A stretch of 64,000 nucleotides of DNA from the NCBI RefSeq assembly GCF_964656455.1, contig NC_135715.1, positions 174,188,437-174,252,436 of the forward strand, read 5' to 3'. A model generated the notes under the pieces. That model made no database searches and was not told where the DNA came from. It saw nothing but the letters and a program-made list of their open reading frames with translations. Positions 11,900 through 23,723 of this stretch are shown piece after piece. The stretch comes from Halichoerus grypus. Its lineage: Eukaryota; Chordata; Mammalia; Carnivora; Phocidae. The position numbers and the translations under genes were made by a program. Every line of letters begins with the position of its first letter. The stretch's first letter is position 1.

Positions 11900-12118
11900 G
11901 CCAAAAGCTTGATTTCTAAAGATGAACTGTATGGTTGAAATCCCAGCTATACTATTAACTGACTGTGTGACCACAAGCAAGTCACTTTGCACTCTACATC
12001 TGTTTCCTGATCTGGGAAATGGGAAATATTAATCAGATATTAAATGAGATGATACATATTTAATCTGGCACACGGAATCCTATAAGCATGCAGCAAATTT
12101 GAGCTATTATAGCAGGTG
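11900..12118 (+). repeat. MIR SINE
   Basis: Core phrases 'aaatcccagctatactatta', 'tgtgtgaccacaagcaagtc' and 'tctgtttcctgatctgggaa', then 'aatgagatgatacatattta' and a 3' end with 'atcctataagcatgcagcaa'. Nearly full length. Confidence 0.75.
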
Positions 12119-13454
12119 CTGTTGATAGCCCACCCATATCCCCCTGGTATTCATCCCTACAGTCTCAAGGCTGTTTATGGAAAACATCTGTGACTCTGAG
12201 TAGTCATGAGAACATGCTCAGCCCTCACATAGGACAGAACAGAAGTATCTGAGACTTAATCCCCTGAGAAGCAACTCTCAACTGATGACAGATGGAGAAT
12301 TAGTGGATGAATACCCCTTGTTTAGAGTAACTCTGAAGTGTATTCTATATATGGACAGTATAGTGTCTATTTTGTCTCAGAGTTCCCAACCAACCTGTAA
12401 TGCCAGTTGCCCTTAATGGTAACTGGCTTGATATATACCTTTTAACAGTTTCCTTCCTTGTCTTACTCTCTACTGTTCCACATGTGTTTCCTGGGAACCC
12501 CTCCCAAATAAACCAAGGATATTTGAATTCTTATTTTAGGGTCCACTCTGGGGGGAATCTAAAACCATGACAAGCTCTTACCATTAGAGATGACTTCTGA
12601 ACCCACCAATAAACTTTGTTTGCATTGGTCTTCTGGTAATTAGAATTTACTTTCATTAGACCTAAAATCCAATTAAAAAATTAAGTAGGATGCAAACAAC
12701 TCTAAGCCCTTATGTACCCTTCAAACAGAAGTTATTCAGTCTACATTTGAAGAACAAAGAATAAAGGGAGATTAAAAGGCTATTTAATGAATATAAAAAT
12801 AGAGCTAGAACAATCAATTGATCCCTAGAAGTATTTGACAAACTTTTGTGGTCTGACACACTCTTCCTCATAAGGATGGTTCTACCTAAGTACACCTGCT
12901 GCCACTCATGATCTGCACCCCCATGATGTCAGGACTCCCCACCCTCCTTCAGCTAGATTCCATTGGACCATCATTACCTCATCGCATTTTCTCCTCTCAA
13001 TACACTTATGTAACCTTTTTATTTTCCAAATATGGAAAATATTGTACAGAGATTACATTTTAGGCAGGCTCCTTCCTGAAGACCTATAGGTTCTCACTCT
13101 AATCTTATTAGCACATTCCTCAGATAGCACTGTGGGGTGGGTGACTTTCAGGAGACTTTTCTGTAGCTAACTAATCCAGCCATGGGGTGTGGTTTCTTGT
13201 AACAGCCAGTCAGGGAAATCTTCTTCCCTAAACTTCTGTCTTGACCCCATCCTGAACTTTGCCTCCTAGATCTGGGTCTGTGTTATATGGAAGACAAATT
13301 CTAGAAATCAGTGAACTGTGAACTAGAGCCCTCAGATTATCAACAGGTAATGAAGAATTACTCTCAGAAGTCTGCATAAGATTTGTGATCACAAACTTGA
13401 GAATTGCTAGAGCCTTCATGCTACCAGCAGTACCTTTCAAAAGTATCCTTCCAT
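12119..13454. other. No gene seen
   Basis: Mostly unassigned. The phrase 'cccaaataaaccaaggatat' at about 12505-12525, followed by 'tagggtccactctgggggg', resembles the 3' terminus of an old LTR, but I could not define its start. Confidence 0.45.
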
Positions 13455-13608
13455 GGTAATGTTTCTCAGAGGGTGCCCCATGGGCTAACTATATTAGAAG
13501 GCTTCTGATGCTGCTTAAAATGCAGATTTCTGGTCTAGCTCAGGCACACTGAATCCCAGTCTCCTATGAAGGTGCTGCAATTTGCATTTTTCACAAGCTC
13601 CCCACGTT
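13455..13608 (+). mobile_element. MER5A-type hAT non-autonomous element
   Basis: 'aatgtttctcagagggtgcc', 'gcttaaaatgcagatttctg', 'aatttgcatttttcacaagc' and 'tccccac' follow MER5A order (ttctcaaa ... cagatt ... gaatttgcatttctaacaagttccca). Fossil DNA transposon without coding capacity. Confidence 0.65.
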
Positions 13609-13611
13609 GTT

Positions 13612-13713
13612 AAGGTGACCAACTCATCCCAGTTTTCCCAGGACTGTCTTGATTTTAGTGTTCACAATCCCATGTTTAGAAACTCCTTTGGTCCTGGGAC
13701 AGTTGGTCACCCT
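13612..13713. mobile_element. 102-bp inverted-repeat MITE (hAT-like)
   Basis: Ends aaggtgaccaact (13612-13624) and agttggtcaccct (13701-13713) are inverted copies with one mismatch. The inner 'cagttttcccaggactgtct' is typical of a small family of hAT-type MITEs. It abuts or interrupts the MER5A copy. Exact family not certain. Confidence 0.6.
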
Positions 13714-14257
13714 GTGGGCCCATCTTTTGCACACTGAATTTTTAGAGCTTCTTACCAACTCCAAAGTAAGCCACAATGACACAGATGCCACTTTTACCCA
13801 GTAGAAGTCTCTGAGCTCTGAGCCCTTGAGGTGGCTTTAATCCAGTTGATTTTGGGGTGTGGGATCTTGGTGAGAACCTTCTGTTAGGGCATGAGTATTA
13901 GGAGACATACAGGGTTTGTTTCATTACTTTCCCTTTCTTTTGAACCTCAGATGCAGAAAGTTGAACTTGGTCCTGAGTTCCCAGTCCGCCATTTTCTCCT
14001 GTGTCTGCAAGGCCCCACTCTGGATTTGTGTAGTTATTTATTCTCACTTTTCCTCCGCTCTCCATTGCCAGCAGGCAAACATTGCCATGAAACTGGTATA
14101 TGCCCTTGAGTCTGTTGTGTCCTTGTAAAACATCTACCATTGCTTCCTCTGTATTTTAATCTACATGGATTGTAAATTAAACTGCAGACTTCATCCCAGC
14201 TCTTACCCTTTTCTGTGAAGTACTGTATTTAATGCTGTGTGGTCCTTTAATTTGTCA
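13714..14257. other. No gene seen
   Basis: Unassigned. Overlapping small frames on both strands near 13.9-14.1 kb lack any recognisable domain. Confidence 0.5.
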
Positions 14258-14262
14258 CTTCC

Positions 14263-14826
14263 TGTGGTGGGTGGCTCCTAAAGTGGCTCCAGACTGTTGT
14301 GTTCATGCCCTGAGCAATCACCTCCTCTTGCATGTGAGCCGGACCTAGTAACCTGCTCCTAATGAACAGAATGTGGCAAAAGTGATGGATGTCACTTATG
14401 AGATTCAGTTACAAAAAACTTCCATCTTCCTCTCTTGCTTTCTTATTTTGTTCACTCTGATGGAAGCCAGCTGAAATGTTGAGAGCTGCCTCTTACAGAG
14501 GCCCAATGGCAGGGGCTGAAGAGAGGTCTCCAGCCAACAGCCAGCAAGGAATTGAGGCCCACAGTTCAATAGCACAAAAAAAACTGAATCCTGCCAACAG
14601 CCTATGAGTGACTTTGGAAGTAAACATTCCCTCAGTCCAGTTGAGCCTTGGGATGACTAAAGCTCTGGATAATACTTGATTGCCCTATTATGACAGGTCC
14701 TGAGCCAAAGGACACAACTTGGGCTATGCTGGCTCCTGACCCATAGAGTCTGCAAGATAATAAATGTTTGTTGCTTTAAGATCCTAAATTGAGTAATTTG
14801 TTACACAGCAATAGATAACTGATACA
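14263..14826 (+). mobile_element. MLT1 (ERVL-MaLR) LTR, full length
   Basis: A solitary LTR of 564 bp starting TG and ending CA, with the MLT1 landmarks 'gatgtcacttatgagattca', 'tctccagccaacagccagca', 'agataataaatgtttgttgc' and the terminal 'cagcaatagataactgatac'. Flanks cttcc (14258-14262) and cttct (14827-14831) look like a 5-bp target duplication with one change. It is a solo LTR relic with no retroviral gene. The sub-family is probably MLT1C or D. Confidence 0.8.
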
Positions 14827-14831
14827 CTTCT

Positions 14832-15861
14832 AGTCCTTGATCAGTATCCACACTATGCTTCTACCACATGTACGTGTCCATTCCCTGAAGATGGACACCT
14901 AACTGAATCTAACTCCCATGACTACAAACATCACCACTGTGAATATCTTGAGCAAGACCCTCTTGGCACCTGTATGAATAGTTCCCTGGGATGTATATGC
15001 ACAGTAGGACTTATAGGGAAGACCCAGAGACTAGAGAAACCCATAGAACAATACCTTCAGTTTCTTCAATTCCTAAATTGTTCTTCATAGTTTAAAAGAT
15101 TTTTCCCCTTAATATTTTGTTCTATAGGAGGATAGTCCTTGGGGAAAATAAAGAGACCCCCTGACTAGGATATTTTACCTGCAGAATGGTGGGTCAAGGA
15201 AGAGTCACATGTGGTCTCTGGAACAACTTGGAGGGCTGGTGTTTTGTCTCGAAAAGACACTCAGGTATGTTGCTTCTTTTGTGACCCAGGCTGACTGATT
15301 CATGCTGGGCTTCAAACATGAGGGGCTAGGAGTAGGCGGGAGGGCTTGTTCAAAGCTGAGTGGACACATCTATAACCATTAAAACAATGTTTCTCTGTTT
15401 GGATTTAGTAAATGGTCTCAAGTTCCTGGAAATGTGTGCAGAGACCCTGTGGCCAAGAGAAGATCTATCATTTTATTCTTTACAGTAGGCTGAAATATAT
15501 TTGGAAGTCATTGGACTGTGGCTGTCCTACATCAAAAGGCATTTCATAACAAAACATCATCATGCCCCATTTATAGAAATAGCATGCTGTGCTTTGGCTG
15601 CTGTGGGCAAATAAAATATGTTCTTGTAACATAAACAGCCTCACCTTACTTCTAAAACTAAAGGGCCATAAAAATTTATTTAAATAGACTTTTGACATAG
15701 AGACACATATCAAAACATGTTAAATATATACATATGTGTTCATATATACATGCATATATGTATGGATAGATAGCATACACAGGAGATATTGTCATAAATG
15801 GACCTTAAAACATAATAGTTAGTAGTGGGAGAGAGAATATCAAAGTCAAAGGGGACTCTGT
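14832..15861. other. No gene seen
   Basis: Unassigned, with a short AT-rich (ATGT/ATAC) microsatellite at about 15721-15776. Confidence 0.5.
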
Positions 15862-16010
15862 AAAAATCTAGTCCATGCACCTTATTTTACAAAGGAAGAA
15901 ACTGAGGCCCAGAAGAAGTGATATGTCCAAGGCCTATGGCATGCCAGAGGCAGAGTATAAAATAGAACCTGAACCTCCAACTCTTGGTCAGTGCTATTCC
16001 AAACACTCAC
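15862..16010 (-). repeat. MIR SINE
   Basis: Reverse-strand order 'cttattttacaaaggaagaa', 'actgaggcccagaagaagtg', 'ccaaggcctatggca' and 'aacctgaacctccaactctt' matches inverted MIR. Confidence 0.7.
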
Positions 16011-16591
16011 AATTGACATAAATTTAAATTGTTGGACTTGAAAATGAATTTTGCCTTTTTTTTTTTAATTTCTCTTGAATTCACCAAGGTGAAATTTCAA
16101 ACAAATGGATAATGCTCAGGCTAATAGAGCATGTGATGATTTTAAAATATGTCCACAGATTCTTATTTTTTCTTTTTTTAATTTAAATTCAATTAGCCAA
16201 CATATAGTACATCACTAGTTTCAGATGTAGAGTTCAATAATTCATCAGTTGCATATAACACCCAGTGCTCATCACATCATATGACCTCCTTAATGCCCAT
16301 CACCCAATTACCCCATCCCCCCACCCACCTCCCCGCCAGCAACCCTCAGTTTGTTTCTTATAGTTAAGAGTCTCTCATGGTTTTTCTCCCTCGATGACTT
16401 CCCATTCAGTTTTCCCTCCCTTCTCCTATGATCCTCTGCCCTTTTTCTTATATTCAACATATGAGTGAAACCATATGATAATTGTCTTTCTCTGATTGAC
16501 TTATTTCACTCAGCATAATACCCTCCAGTTCCATCCACGTTGATGTAAATGCTAGTTATTCATCCTTTCTGATGGCTGGGTAATATTCCAT

Positions 16592-16598
16592 TGTGTGT

Positions 16599-16630
<32 letters not shown>

Positions 16631-16644
16631 ATACATATATATAT
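16592..16644. repeat. (TG)n with TA-rich end, inside L1
   Basis: A TG run grown from the place where sister L1s in this window read ttgtatatatata. It therefore post-dates the L1 insertion. Confidence 0.9.
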
Positions 16645-17030
16645 CACATCTTCTTTATCCATTCATCTGTCGATGGACATCTGGGCCCTTTCCACAGTTT
16701 GGCTATTGTGGACATTGCTGCTATGAACATTGGGGTACGGGTCCCCTTCAGATCAATATATTTGTATCTTTGGGGTAAATATCTAGTAGTGTAATTGCTA
16801 GGTCATAAAGTAGCTCTATTTTGAACATCTTGAGGAACCTCCATACTGTTTTCCAAAGTGGCTGCACCAGCTTGCATTCCCACCAACAGTGTAAGAGGGT
16901 TCCCCTTTCTCCACATCCTCACCAGCATTTGTTCTTTCCTTACTTGTTAATTTTAGCCATTCTGATTGGAATCTCATTGTGGTTTTGATTTGTATTTGAT
17001 TTGTATTTCCCTGATGCCAAGTGATATGGA

Positions 17031-17263
17031 GCTTCCGCACAGCAAAGGAAACAGTCAACAAAACTAAAAGGCAACCTACAGAATGGGAGAAGATATTTGC
17101 AAATGACATTTCAGATAAAGGGCTAGTATCCAAGATTTATAAAGAACTTATCACACTCAACACCCAAAAAACAAATAATCCAGTCAAGAAATGGGCAGAA
17201 GACATGAACAGACTTTTCTCCAAAGAAGACATGCAAATGGCCAACAGACACATGAAAAAATGC
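17031..17263 (+). pseudogene. L1 ORF2 fragment (inverted part)
   Basis: An open stretch encodes the L1 ORF2 region with [20 protein letters not shown] and KKWAEDMNR, just upstream of the C-terminal Cys-rich region. It lacks both endonuclease and reverse-transcriptase domains and has no start or promoter. Dead. Confidence 0.8.
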
Positions 17264-17690
17264 TCCACAAATTCTTAATACTCCCCGTTCTATTAGTGTG
17301 AACTGGATTTAGTAACTCATTCCTAAAGACTAGAATATGGCAGAGATAACAATGCTGAGACTCAATCATAAATGAGGCAGCATCCTCCTTGGTCTCTCTC
17401 TTGATCACTCCCTCTGCGGGGCGTCAGCTGCCAGGGCTGGCCCTTTACCTCCATGTGATGAGGAGCTGAGGCCTCCAGTCCATAGCTGTGTGAGTGTGCC
17501 ATCTTGGAAGCAGATCCTCCAGCTCCAGGCAAGCCTTCAAAAGACTACAGCCCCAGTTGACATCTTGACTGCAACTTCATAAGGGATCTCAAGCCAGAAC
17601 CACCTACCCTCTCAAATTCCTGACACACAGAAATTTTGATAAAAGTTTATCATTGAAGCCACTAAGTTTAATTTGTTATACAATAGATAG

Positions 17691-18559
17691 GAAGTACAGA
17701 GCCCTAACCTGCCTCCCTTAAATTACCATCATGAAAACAGCTACCTATTTTATTAAAGGGTAAAACTATCCTGTTGGAGAACATTCTTTCTACAGAATTC
17801 TACAGAACACAAAGTCTGAGTAATTGAGATTCAACAGCAAGAAGAATACAAGAGTAAGGGCTTCCTGGCACCCCACTGGCTACCTGTGTTTGGTCTGCAG
17901 CCTCATAAGCCTGGTTGTTCTACCAGAGCAACCCCGCATGTTACTGACATGTGGGGACATGTGTCCTTTCTCAGGGCCTCACTCTGGAGCCTTTGGGAAA
18001 ACATCTTAGATTCAGATCACATTAAAACATTCATGAGACCTGCGCTTTTGTTCCAGATCTGCCCAGATCTTGGATGTGTCACCTTGGCAAAGTTCTTTTC
18101 CCTTTGTAATTCTCAAGTTTGAGTTTTTTCAATAAGGCAACAATTATCCAAGTCCTTTCTTGTTCCCTTATATAGGTTAGTCAATGCATTATCAAAAGAC
18201 CCCAACTAACAGTTGGTCAGTGTGCCAGGAGTTGAGCACAGCTTGACTAGTCTCCAAGCCTCATGATTTTCCTTTGAAGGTGAAAGACAAGTGTCTTCTG
18301 AATTCCTCCATAAAACAAGGAGCTGAAGAGGCTGGCTACCATCAGATGACTCATGGATGATTCCCTCTACTTTATCAGAATTTATAGTCTGCTTTCTCTT
18401 CATCTCCTTCCTGCCTTCCCTTGACTCTGTTTGCATACCAAGTTTTTTCAGCATGGGTTCACCAGTGACATTAAATGGGAAAAAACTGCTAAGCAAATAC
18501 AGTTCTGGTAGAAGTTCACCTGTGGAGCTATGGAAAGATGATGCTATCCAAGAAGACTG
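17691..18559. other. No gene seen
   Basis: Unassigned. No exon or repeat recognised with confidence. Confidence 0.5.
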
Positions 18560-18690
18560 AACTTTAAGCCAGATGCTTGGAGGTACATTGACTTGCCTTT
18601 GCTACTCACTGGCTATGTAGTAGATAAGTCACCTCACCCATTTCAGTCTCAACTCCTTCTTCATTAAGAAAAAATTAATAAAAATTATAA
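18560..18690 (+). repeat. MIR SINE, partial
   Basis: 'ctactcactggctatgtagt' then 'gataagtcacctcacccatt' and 'tcagtctcaactccttcttc' follow MIR core order. Confidence 0.55.
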
Positions 18691-18709
18691 TAGTCAATAT
18701 TGACCACAT

Positions 18710-18870
18710 TTTAAACAATAGGTTAAGTGGCATGCATTGCCTTTAACACAACTTTGTGACATAAGAATTCTTATCTTCCATATTTTACAGATGAGGAAAC
18801 TAGGGTCAGAGCTAGTAAGTGGTAGAACCAGGATTCAAACCCAAGCTCTTAACTACCACAGTCATAGTAA
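18710..18870 (-). repeat. MIR SINE
   Basis: 'ttttacagatgaggaaacta', 'gagctagtaagtggtagaac', 'aggattcaaacccaagctct' and 'taactaccac' match inverted MIR closely. Confidence 0.8.
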
Positions 18871-20609
18871 TTCTGAATCTGTCTCAGTGTGAATTAGAAC
18901 TATCTGAGTGCTGGGATTTAGGAAACATGCCATATGTGGAGGGCTGATGGGGTAAGTCTGCCAGGTATTTATACAAGGAACCATGGAATGGAGTTAGTGT
19001 CAGGGCACATGTGTTTGCTTTCAGGACACAGGCTCATTAGTTCTAGAGGAAAGGGCATCTCACCCCAGATTCCCTTTCCTTCATGCCAGCCACTGTGATT
19101 TTGTGGAACTAGTAGAAGAGCAAAGTAAAAACAAAAATGCTGGGATATTAGCATGCAGGGCATCTGCAGCATTGGTGCCAACATCTTCAGTTGTAACTGG
19201 TGAGGATGCCCCACCATAGATGGCAATGACTTTGACATTGGATACTGGCAAGAATTAAATGTCTCCAGCAGGCATCAGTGACAGAGTTTCAGCAGCAATG
19301 GGAGTCATTACCCCAAATAAGCTAGAGTGGGAAAAGATAAAAGCACCAGATGTCACACAGTAGCCCCAAGGACTGCCTTGCAGAGCCCATAATGGACACT
19401 CTCTGCTCTGAGGCTACTGATGAGACACCAAGGGAGACAGAAACTCAGGGCTGCTTGAAAGAAATTTGAGAGGGAGCTGGAAGTTCTACAGAACACAAGT
19501 GTAGTTTCCTGGAGAAGTTCTGTATTTGCTCTTGGGATCTTATTTTCATCCTCAGGCTTGGGTGGTCTGAAAAATGTAGGTTACTGAGCCAATGAAAGGG
19601 TGTTTCTCCACAGTGCTCTATAGGGGTCCTTTCACCTTTGCCTTACAATCCTCAGAATTACAGAATATCAAGCTGGACTGACAGAAGCACTGGGGCTGGC
19701 TGAAGACTGTGCAGGCCCATGGGTGCATCTGGACAGGATTTCTGATGCTACATGGCTACCCTTGGGAACTGGTGCTGAACTGCAGTTATCCCTAATTGAG
19801 TGGTTCCAGTGGTACTTGGCGAGAAAAGTGAACAATTCCTCTAACTGGCCACAGCTCTCTCCTGGGAAAGACGTCTGCTCTGAGGCAGAGGCATTGTTCC
19901 CCCACTGATAGCTGGAAAGCGCAGCTTCTCTGGGGAAGTGGGGTTTGCAGCTATCTTACTGAGGTGAGTGCTGTAGGGGAGAGGATGGGGGAGATGCAGT
20001 GAGGACCACATCCCCCCTACTGGGAAAAGGAGCTGGAGTCCTGAGACTGGCTTTCTGCTGGGAAGGGGCTGGGTGAACCATCTGACCCCACCTTTTGCTT
20101 GGAAATGGAGAGCGTCTCACCCCAGAGGAAGGAGGGAGGAGTGAAGGGAAAGGGCTGCAAGGCATATTCCTCCCCTTCCTTCCCAAGCAGAAAGAAAAGC
20201 TGTCTTTAATTAGGATGGGAAAGGAGATTCAAAACATCTGGCGGGAAAAACGCTTGTTCTGGAGGGCCTTGGAAGGGGAGGGTGAAAAGAAGGGCAGCTG
20301 GGTGGGCGGTGAAGGCTCTGGACAACTGGCCTTCCACCGTCCTCTGTGTCCATCACTTCTTCCCCTTCACCTCTGCTTTGTGTCCTTGTCAGGCTGAGGC
20401 TTATGGCTGCCTTCTGCCCCAGGCTAAAGGGAGAAGTAACGTCAGTCCAACCCCGGGCAGCACAGGCCACAGCTTTCTGGGGGTCCATGGGTAATTCACA
20501 CAATAGCACAGACCACCCACTGAGTGGGTACCCAGGGTTCACAGCCTCTAGCATTCAGGCAGCTAATCAGCTTGGGTTTGCCTGTGGAAAGCCTCTTTTT
20601 ATCCTCATA
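18871..20609. other. No gene seen; GC-richer unassigned segment
   Basis: Reads as unique DNA. A splice-donor-like GAGGTGAGT occurs at 19961-19969 but has no matching acceptor or reading frame, so no exon is called. Overlapping chance frames are abundant at 20.1-20.8 kb because stop codons are rarer in GC-rich sequence. Confidence 0.5.
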
Positions 20610-20830
20610 TCTATTAATGTGCCCTCCTCCTCCCTCGTTAAAACACTCCCAGGCTCCCACCTCCTCTATGAAGCCTTCTTGGATTCTCTGGGCAGAAACT
20701 GCACATACCTCCTTCCAAACCACACACAAAATGTCAGTGCTCTGAAGTTTCTGTTATTTTACTGTTGCTCACTTCGACTTTGGGTGCCTCGCCTTCCCCA
20801 CCTGAGGCAGAGCCAATGACCGAGAGAACA
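20610..20830 (+). repeat. L2 (LINE-2) fragment
   Basis: 'tcccacctcctctatgaagc' plus 'cttcttggattct' is the L2 'acctcctcagagaggccttccctga' region. The remainder is diverged. Confidence 0.45.
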
Positions 20831-21796
20831 TTGGGGTTGCAGAATTAGCTTTGGCTAATTCCCTAGAAATCAACCTCCTATCCCTAAGACCCCAGGTTTT
20901 GAGTCACAAGGCACCAAAGCCTGAAGGCTCCTTAAAGATTACCTACTGGATAGGATTTACTACATTCCCCAAGAGGTCACTGCCCAGGGAGACTCTGATC
21001 AAGGTTCCCCCTGGGGGTGGATGACTTGGGTCTGGCTATGGGGCCAGGAAAGGTCATTTCCATTTTCTCAATTACTGACAGGGCAGAGCGGTATGCTGAG
21101 TAGGAGCTGAGCAGTCCCCAGGAACTCTGCAACCATGGGCCCAGGATCTGTTTTTCATCAGACTCTTTCATTGGAACATGGTGGTCTCTTCCAGTTTACA
21201 GTTTATATTGGACATCCCAACCCTAAAGAGTCCTTTGTTTCAGGGAGGGTGCATTCTCCATCCCACTTCAAGCCACAGAGTCATGTGCCATATCCCGAGG
21301 GAGGAGCCATTCAAAAGCACATGCTAAAGCTTCATCTGTGCCCTATGGGCAACTATGGCTTCCAAGGCTTCCAGCCAAGATGACAGTAATAAGTTAATTA
21401 TAATTTTTAAACCTCGGCTGCTTCATGTATAGGAATTTAAATTACTGTAAAGTTGTAGCATCATGGACTTTTAGAACTGAAAGTGATTTTAAACATTGAG
21501 ATCAATTTTTATTTGACACATTAAGAAACGACAGTCCAGAGAAGTTACACAATTTGAACAAGTTCGTACAACCAGCTAGGACACCTAGGTGCTAGTCATT
21601 CCTCTACAATGACTCCTGACTGTGTGCTGTTTCTGTGATATGTGGGGTCAGAGAAGACACTAAGAGACGTTAGGCATGAAAATAATTAATGCGACTTTCA
21701 AAATAAATAACACCAAATTTAAGAAGACAAGACTTAAAGATTTACTGAAATAAAAATAGTTTTTCCCTTAAATATTTTTGATTGCAAAATTCTTCA

Positions 21797-21819
21797 AAAG
21801 TTCATCAAAGATGAACTTT
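21797..21819. other. Perfect 10-bp-stem hairpin
   Basis: Arms aaagttcatc and gatgaacttt with an AAA loop. Too short for a microRNA precursor and AT-rich enough to arise by chance. Confidence 0.6.
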
Positions 21820-21825
21820 CTTATT

Positions 21826-21876
21826 TTCTGGCTATTTCACATTTAGCTATTTCACATTTCTGGCTATTTCACATAT
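21826..21876. repeat. Three imperfect copies of a gctatttcacat unit
   Basis: gctatttcacat occurs three times, two of them within ttctggctatttcacat. A small local duplication. Confidence 0.8.
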
Positions 21877-23010
21877 AGCACATGTTCAGTCTTGCCAATT
21901 GAGTAGATAACCCACAGTGACCCACGCTGTGTATTTTGAGGGTGAGCACATTTAACTAGCAAAGGCCCCACACTCTCATTTTCCCATTGGTTCTTCTGGG
22001 AGGGCACTGTGGGTAAGGAGAAATCTCAGGAGTTGTTGAAGGGTTGGAAAGGGGGCACGGGGCCAGGACCCCCCAGCCAAGTCAGGATACAGTGACAAAT
22101 TGGTAACAGCAGCTCCTGGTCACTGGATACTTGTGCTATGTCATGGCCTCCTTGGGGACCTGGAGAAGAATGGAATTCTGTTTAAAGTGATGGCTTTTTC
22201 TGCCCCATTCTTGTATTGCAAGCCAGGAACCCAACCCAATGAAAGAGTGAAGAACCAAGGAGATGAGACTGAGCACTCTGGGAAATGGGCTAATTTTAGA
22301 TCCAGAGACTGGGTGGAGATGAGATGTGAGGGTGGGGATCTGGGATGGGGGCCTCTGAAGATTCAAAGCTAAATGCTGGGGTCTAAGATGCTCCAGGAAC
22401 ATATGAGTGGGAGACTTTATAGGTCCCATGAGACAGGAATAACTAGGGGCAGTGGTGATAGGCACAGGTGTGTGAACATCTGGGAAAAGCAGAAGAGATC
22501 TTTCCAGCAAATTTGTAAATTAACTCCTTCCAGAGTCTCTTCCTCCATTTCAGAAGCAGAATTTCCCTGTTTGCATAATACTTTTACACAGATCCTTTTA
22601 GTACTGAAAGGATCTCCTCCAACTAAAGCTGGCTGTAAAAATGATATTTCATACTTCTTTTGGCATTTTAGAGGGTCCCCCCCAAATCATTTTAATGTGA
22701 AGATTTGCTTGCTTAAAGTGTCTGGAAAGACGACTGGAGAAGTTCAAAGCAGTATTCAGAAACTTTTGAAGGCTAGTCTCATGCAAGGTATGAGTGGAAC
22801 CTGGTATTCTTTCATTCCCTCACTGGGAAATTGCAGCTGACAAAGTTTAGGTTCTTCCCCTCACCCCCACCCCCTGTTCTACAACAGTGAAATCCCACAG
22901 GCATGACCTGGTATGGAGCCAAGGTGCTTTTATAGCTTTGAAAAGAGCTGACAGTAAAGAAATGAGATGGGGAAATAAAATTCTTCCCTGGGAAAATAAA
23001 CAAGTCCCTT

Positions 23011-23041
23011 TTATTATTGTTATTATTATTATTTTTTTTTA
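23011..23041. repeat. (TTA)n and T run
   Basis: TTATTATTG-type repeats ending in a T tract. Could be the reverse-strand tail of an unidentified retroposon. Confidence 0.7.
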
Positions 23042-23723
23042 TTTAGGTGATCAATACTAATCAGATCAAGTTTATTTCAAGGCCTGGAGAATCACAAATT
23101 ATCTGGCTCAGAGTGATGATGCCTTTTGAGGAATGCTGAGCAGAGTCTGAGAAGTCAGGGCCGTATTCTGCTTGGGGACGGGAACAGGAGGTGTAGGGAA
23201 GAGGAGGAAGGAACCCTCATTTTCCTGTTTCCTTTAACAAAATAAAATAAAATAATGTTGAGACACCCCTCTTGGGATGGTGAAAACTGAGGCTAATCCC
23301 AGGTGGATTAAGTAGCCTGGAGTCCAGGAAATTTCTAGTCCAATGACTATTTGACAGGTAGGGGATTGGAACTCTGAAGTCATTGCACTGACCAAACCTC
23401 TTCATACAGAGCCAGGAATTGGACCACCTGTTTGAGCTCACCTCTCGGCAACCTCCCCATCTAACCCAGCTCCCCCAGAGCCACATCTGGATCCCAGCTA
23501 TGCTCAGATGCTGGAAGGGTTTATCACACCCATCCTCCTCCAATTGCTGGAGGTGTCAGGGGAGAGATGATGACCAAGGCAACAGAGGGACCCCCCACCT
23601 CTACCTCCTGGGTCACCCTTTCAGATGAGGAACATATGGAGAATGAGGTTGAGAGTTTCCAAAAGGATACTGTTCATCCATCTCTTTATGATTTAAGAGA
23701 CCATCCTAATACTACCACCCAGT

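Larger units (their letters stand above)
16166..17263 (-). mobile_element. 5'-inverted, 5'-truncated LINE-1
   Basis: One insertion made of two pieces. 16166 to about 17021 is the L1 3' end in minus orientation (3' UTR and the end of ORF2). About 17031-17263 is the adjacent upstream ORF2 segment in plus orientation. The two pieces are nearly contiguous in L1 order. Flanks tccacagattctta (16152-16165) and tccacaaattctta (17264-17277) match at 13 of 14 positions, proving a single event. This is the twin-priming signature. Frames are broken and it encodes nothing functional. Confidence 0.9.
16140..17690 (+). mobile_element. MLT1 LTR split by an L1 insertion
   Basis: The right part (17278-17690) carries MLT1 landmarks: 'gaactggatttagtaactca', 'cagctgccagggctgg', 'ttgacatcttgactgcaact', 'gccactaagtttaatttgtt' and 'acaatagatag'. 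The left few bases (to 16165) continue it in frame across the target duplication of the L1. The LTR is therefore older than the L1. Confidence 0.65.
20831..23723. other. No gene seen; about 2.9 kb mainly unassigned
   Basis: Holds a weak MIR-like minus segment (about 21480-21605), a perfect 10-bp hairpin (21797-21819), a short triplication (21826-21876), a TTA-rich tract (23011-23041) and a small (TAAAA)n at 23238-23255. The 155-codon frame at 22373-22840 has no domain. Confidence 0.5.

Noticed and set aside
16591..16794. Frames of repeated Cys-Val in the TG run
   Set aside because: Translation of a microsatellite inside L1.
19030..19320. Possible processed pseudogene on the minus strand
   Set aside because: Short stretches translate to protein-like text, but no gene is recognised, frames are broken and there is no A tail or duplication.
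19961..19969. Strong splice donor GAGGTGAGT
   Set aside because: No polypyrimidine tract and acceptor at a sensible distance and no open exon frame.
20346..20819. 157-codon plus frame
   Set aside because: Ends inside L2-like sequence, overlaps several other frames in GC-rich DNA; no domain.
22373..22840. 155-codon plus frame
   Set aside because: No resemblance to a known protein and no start context or exon boundaries; treated as chance.
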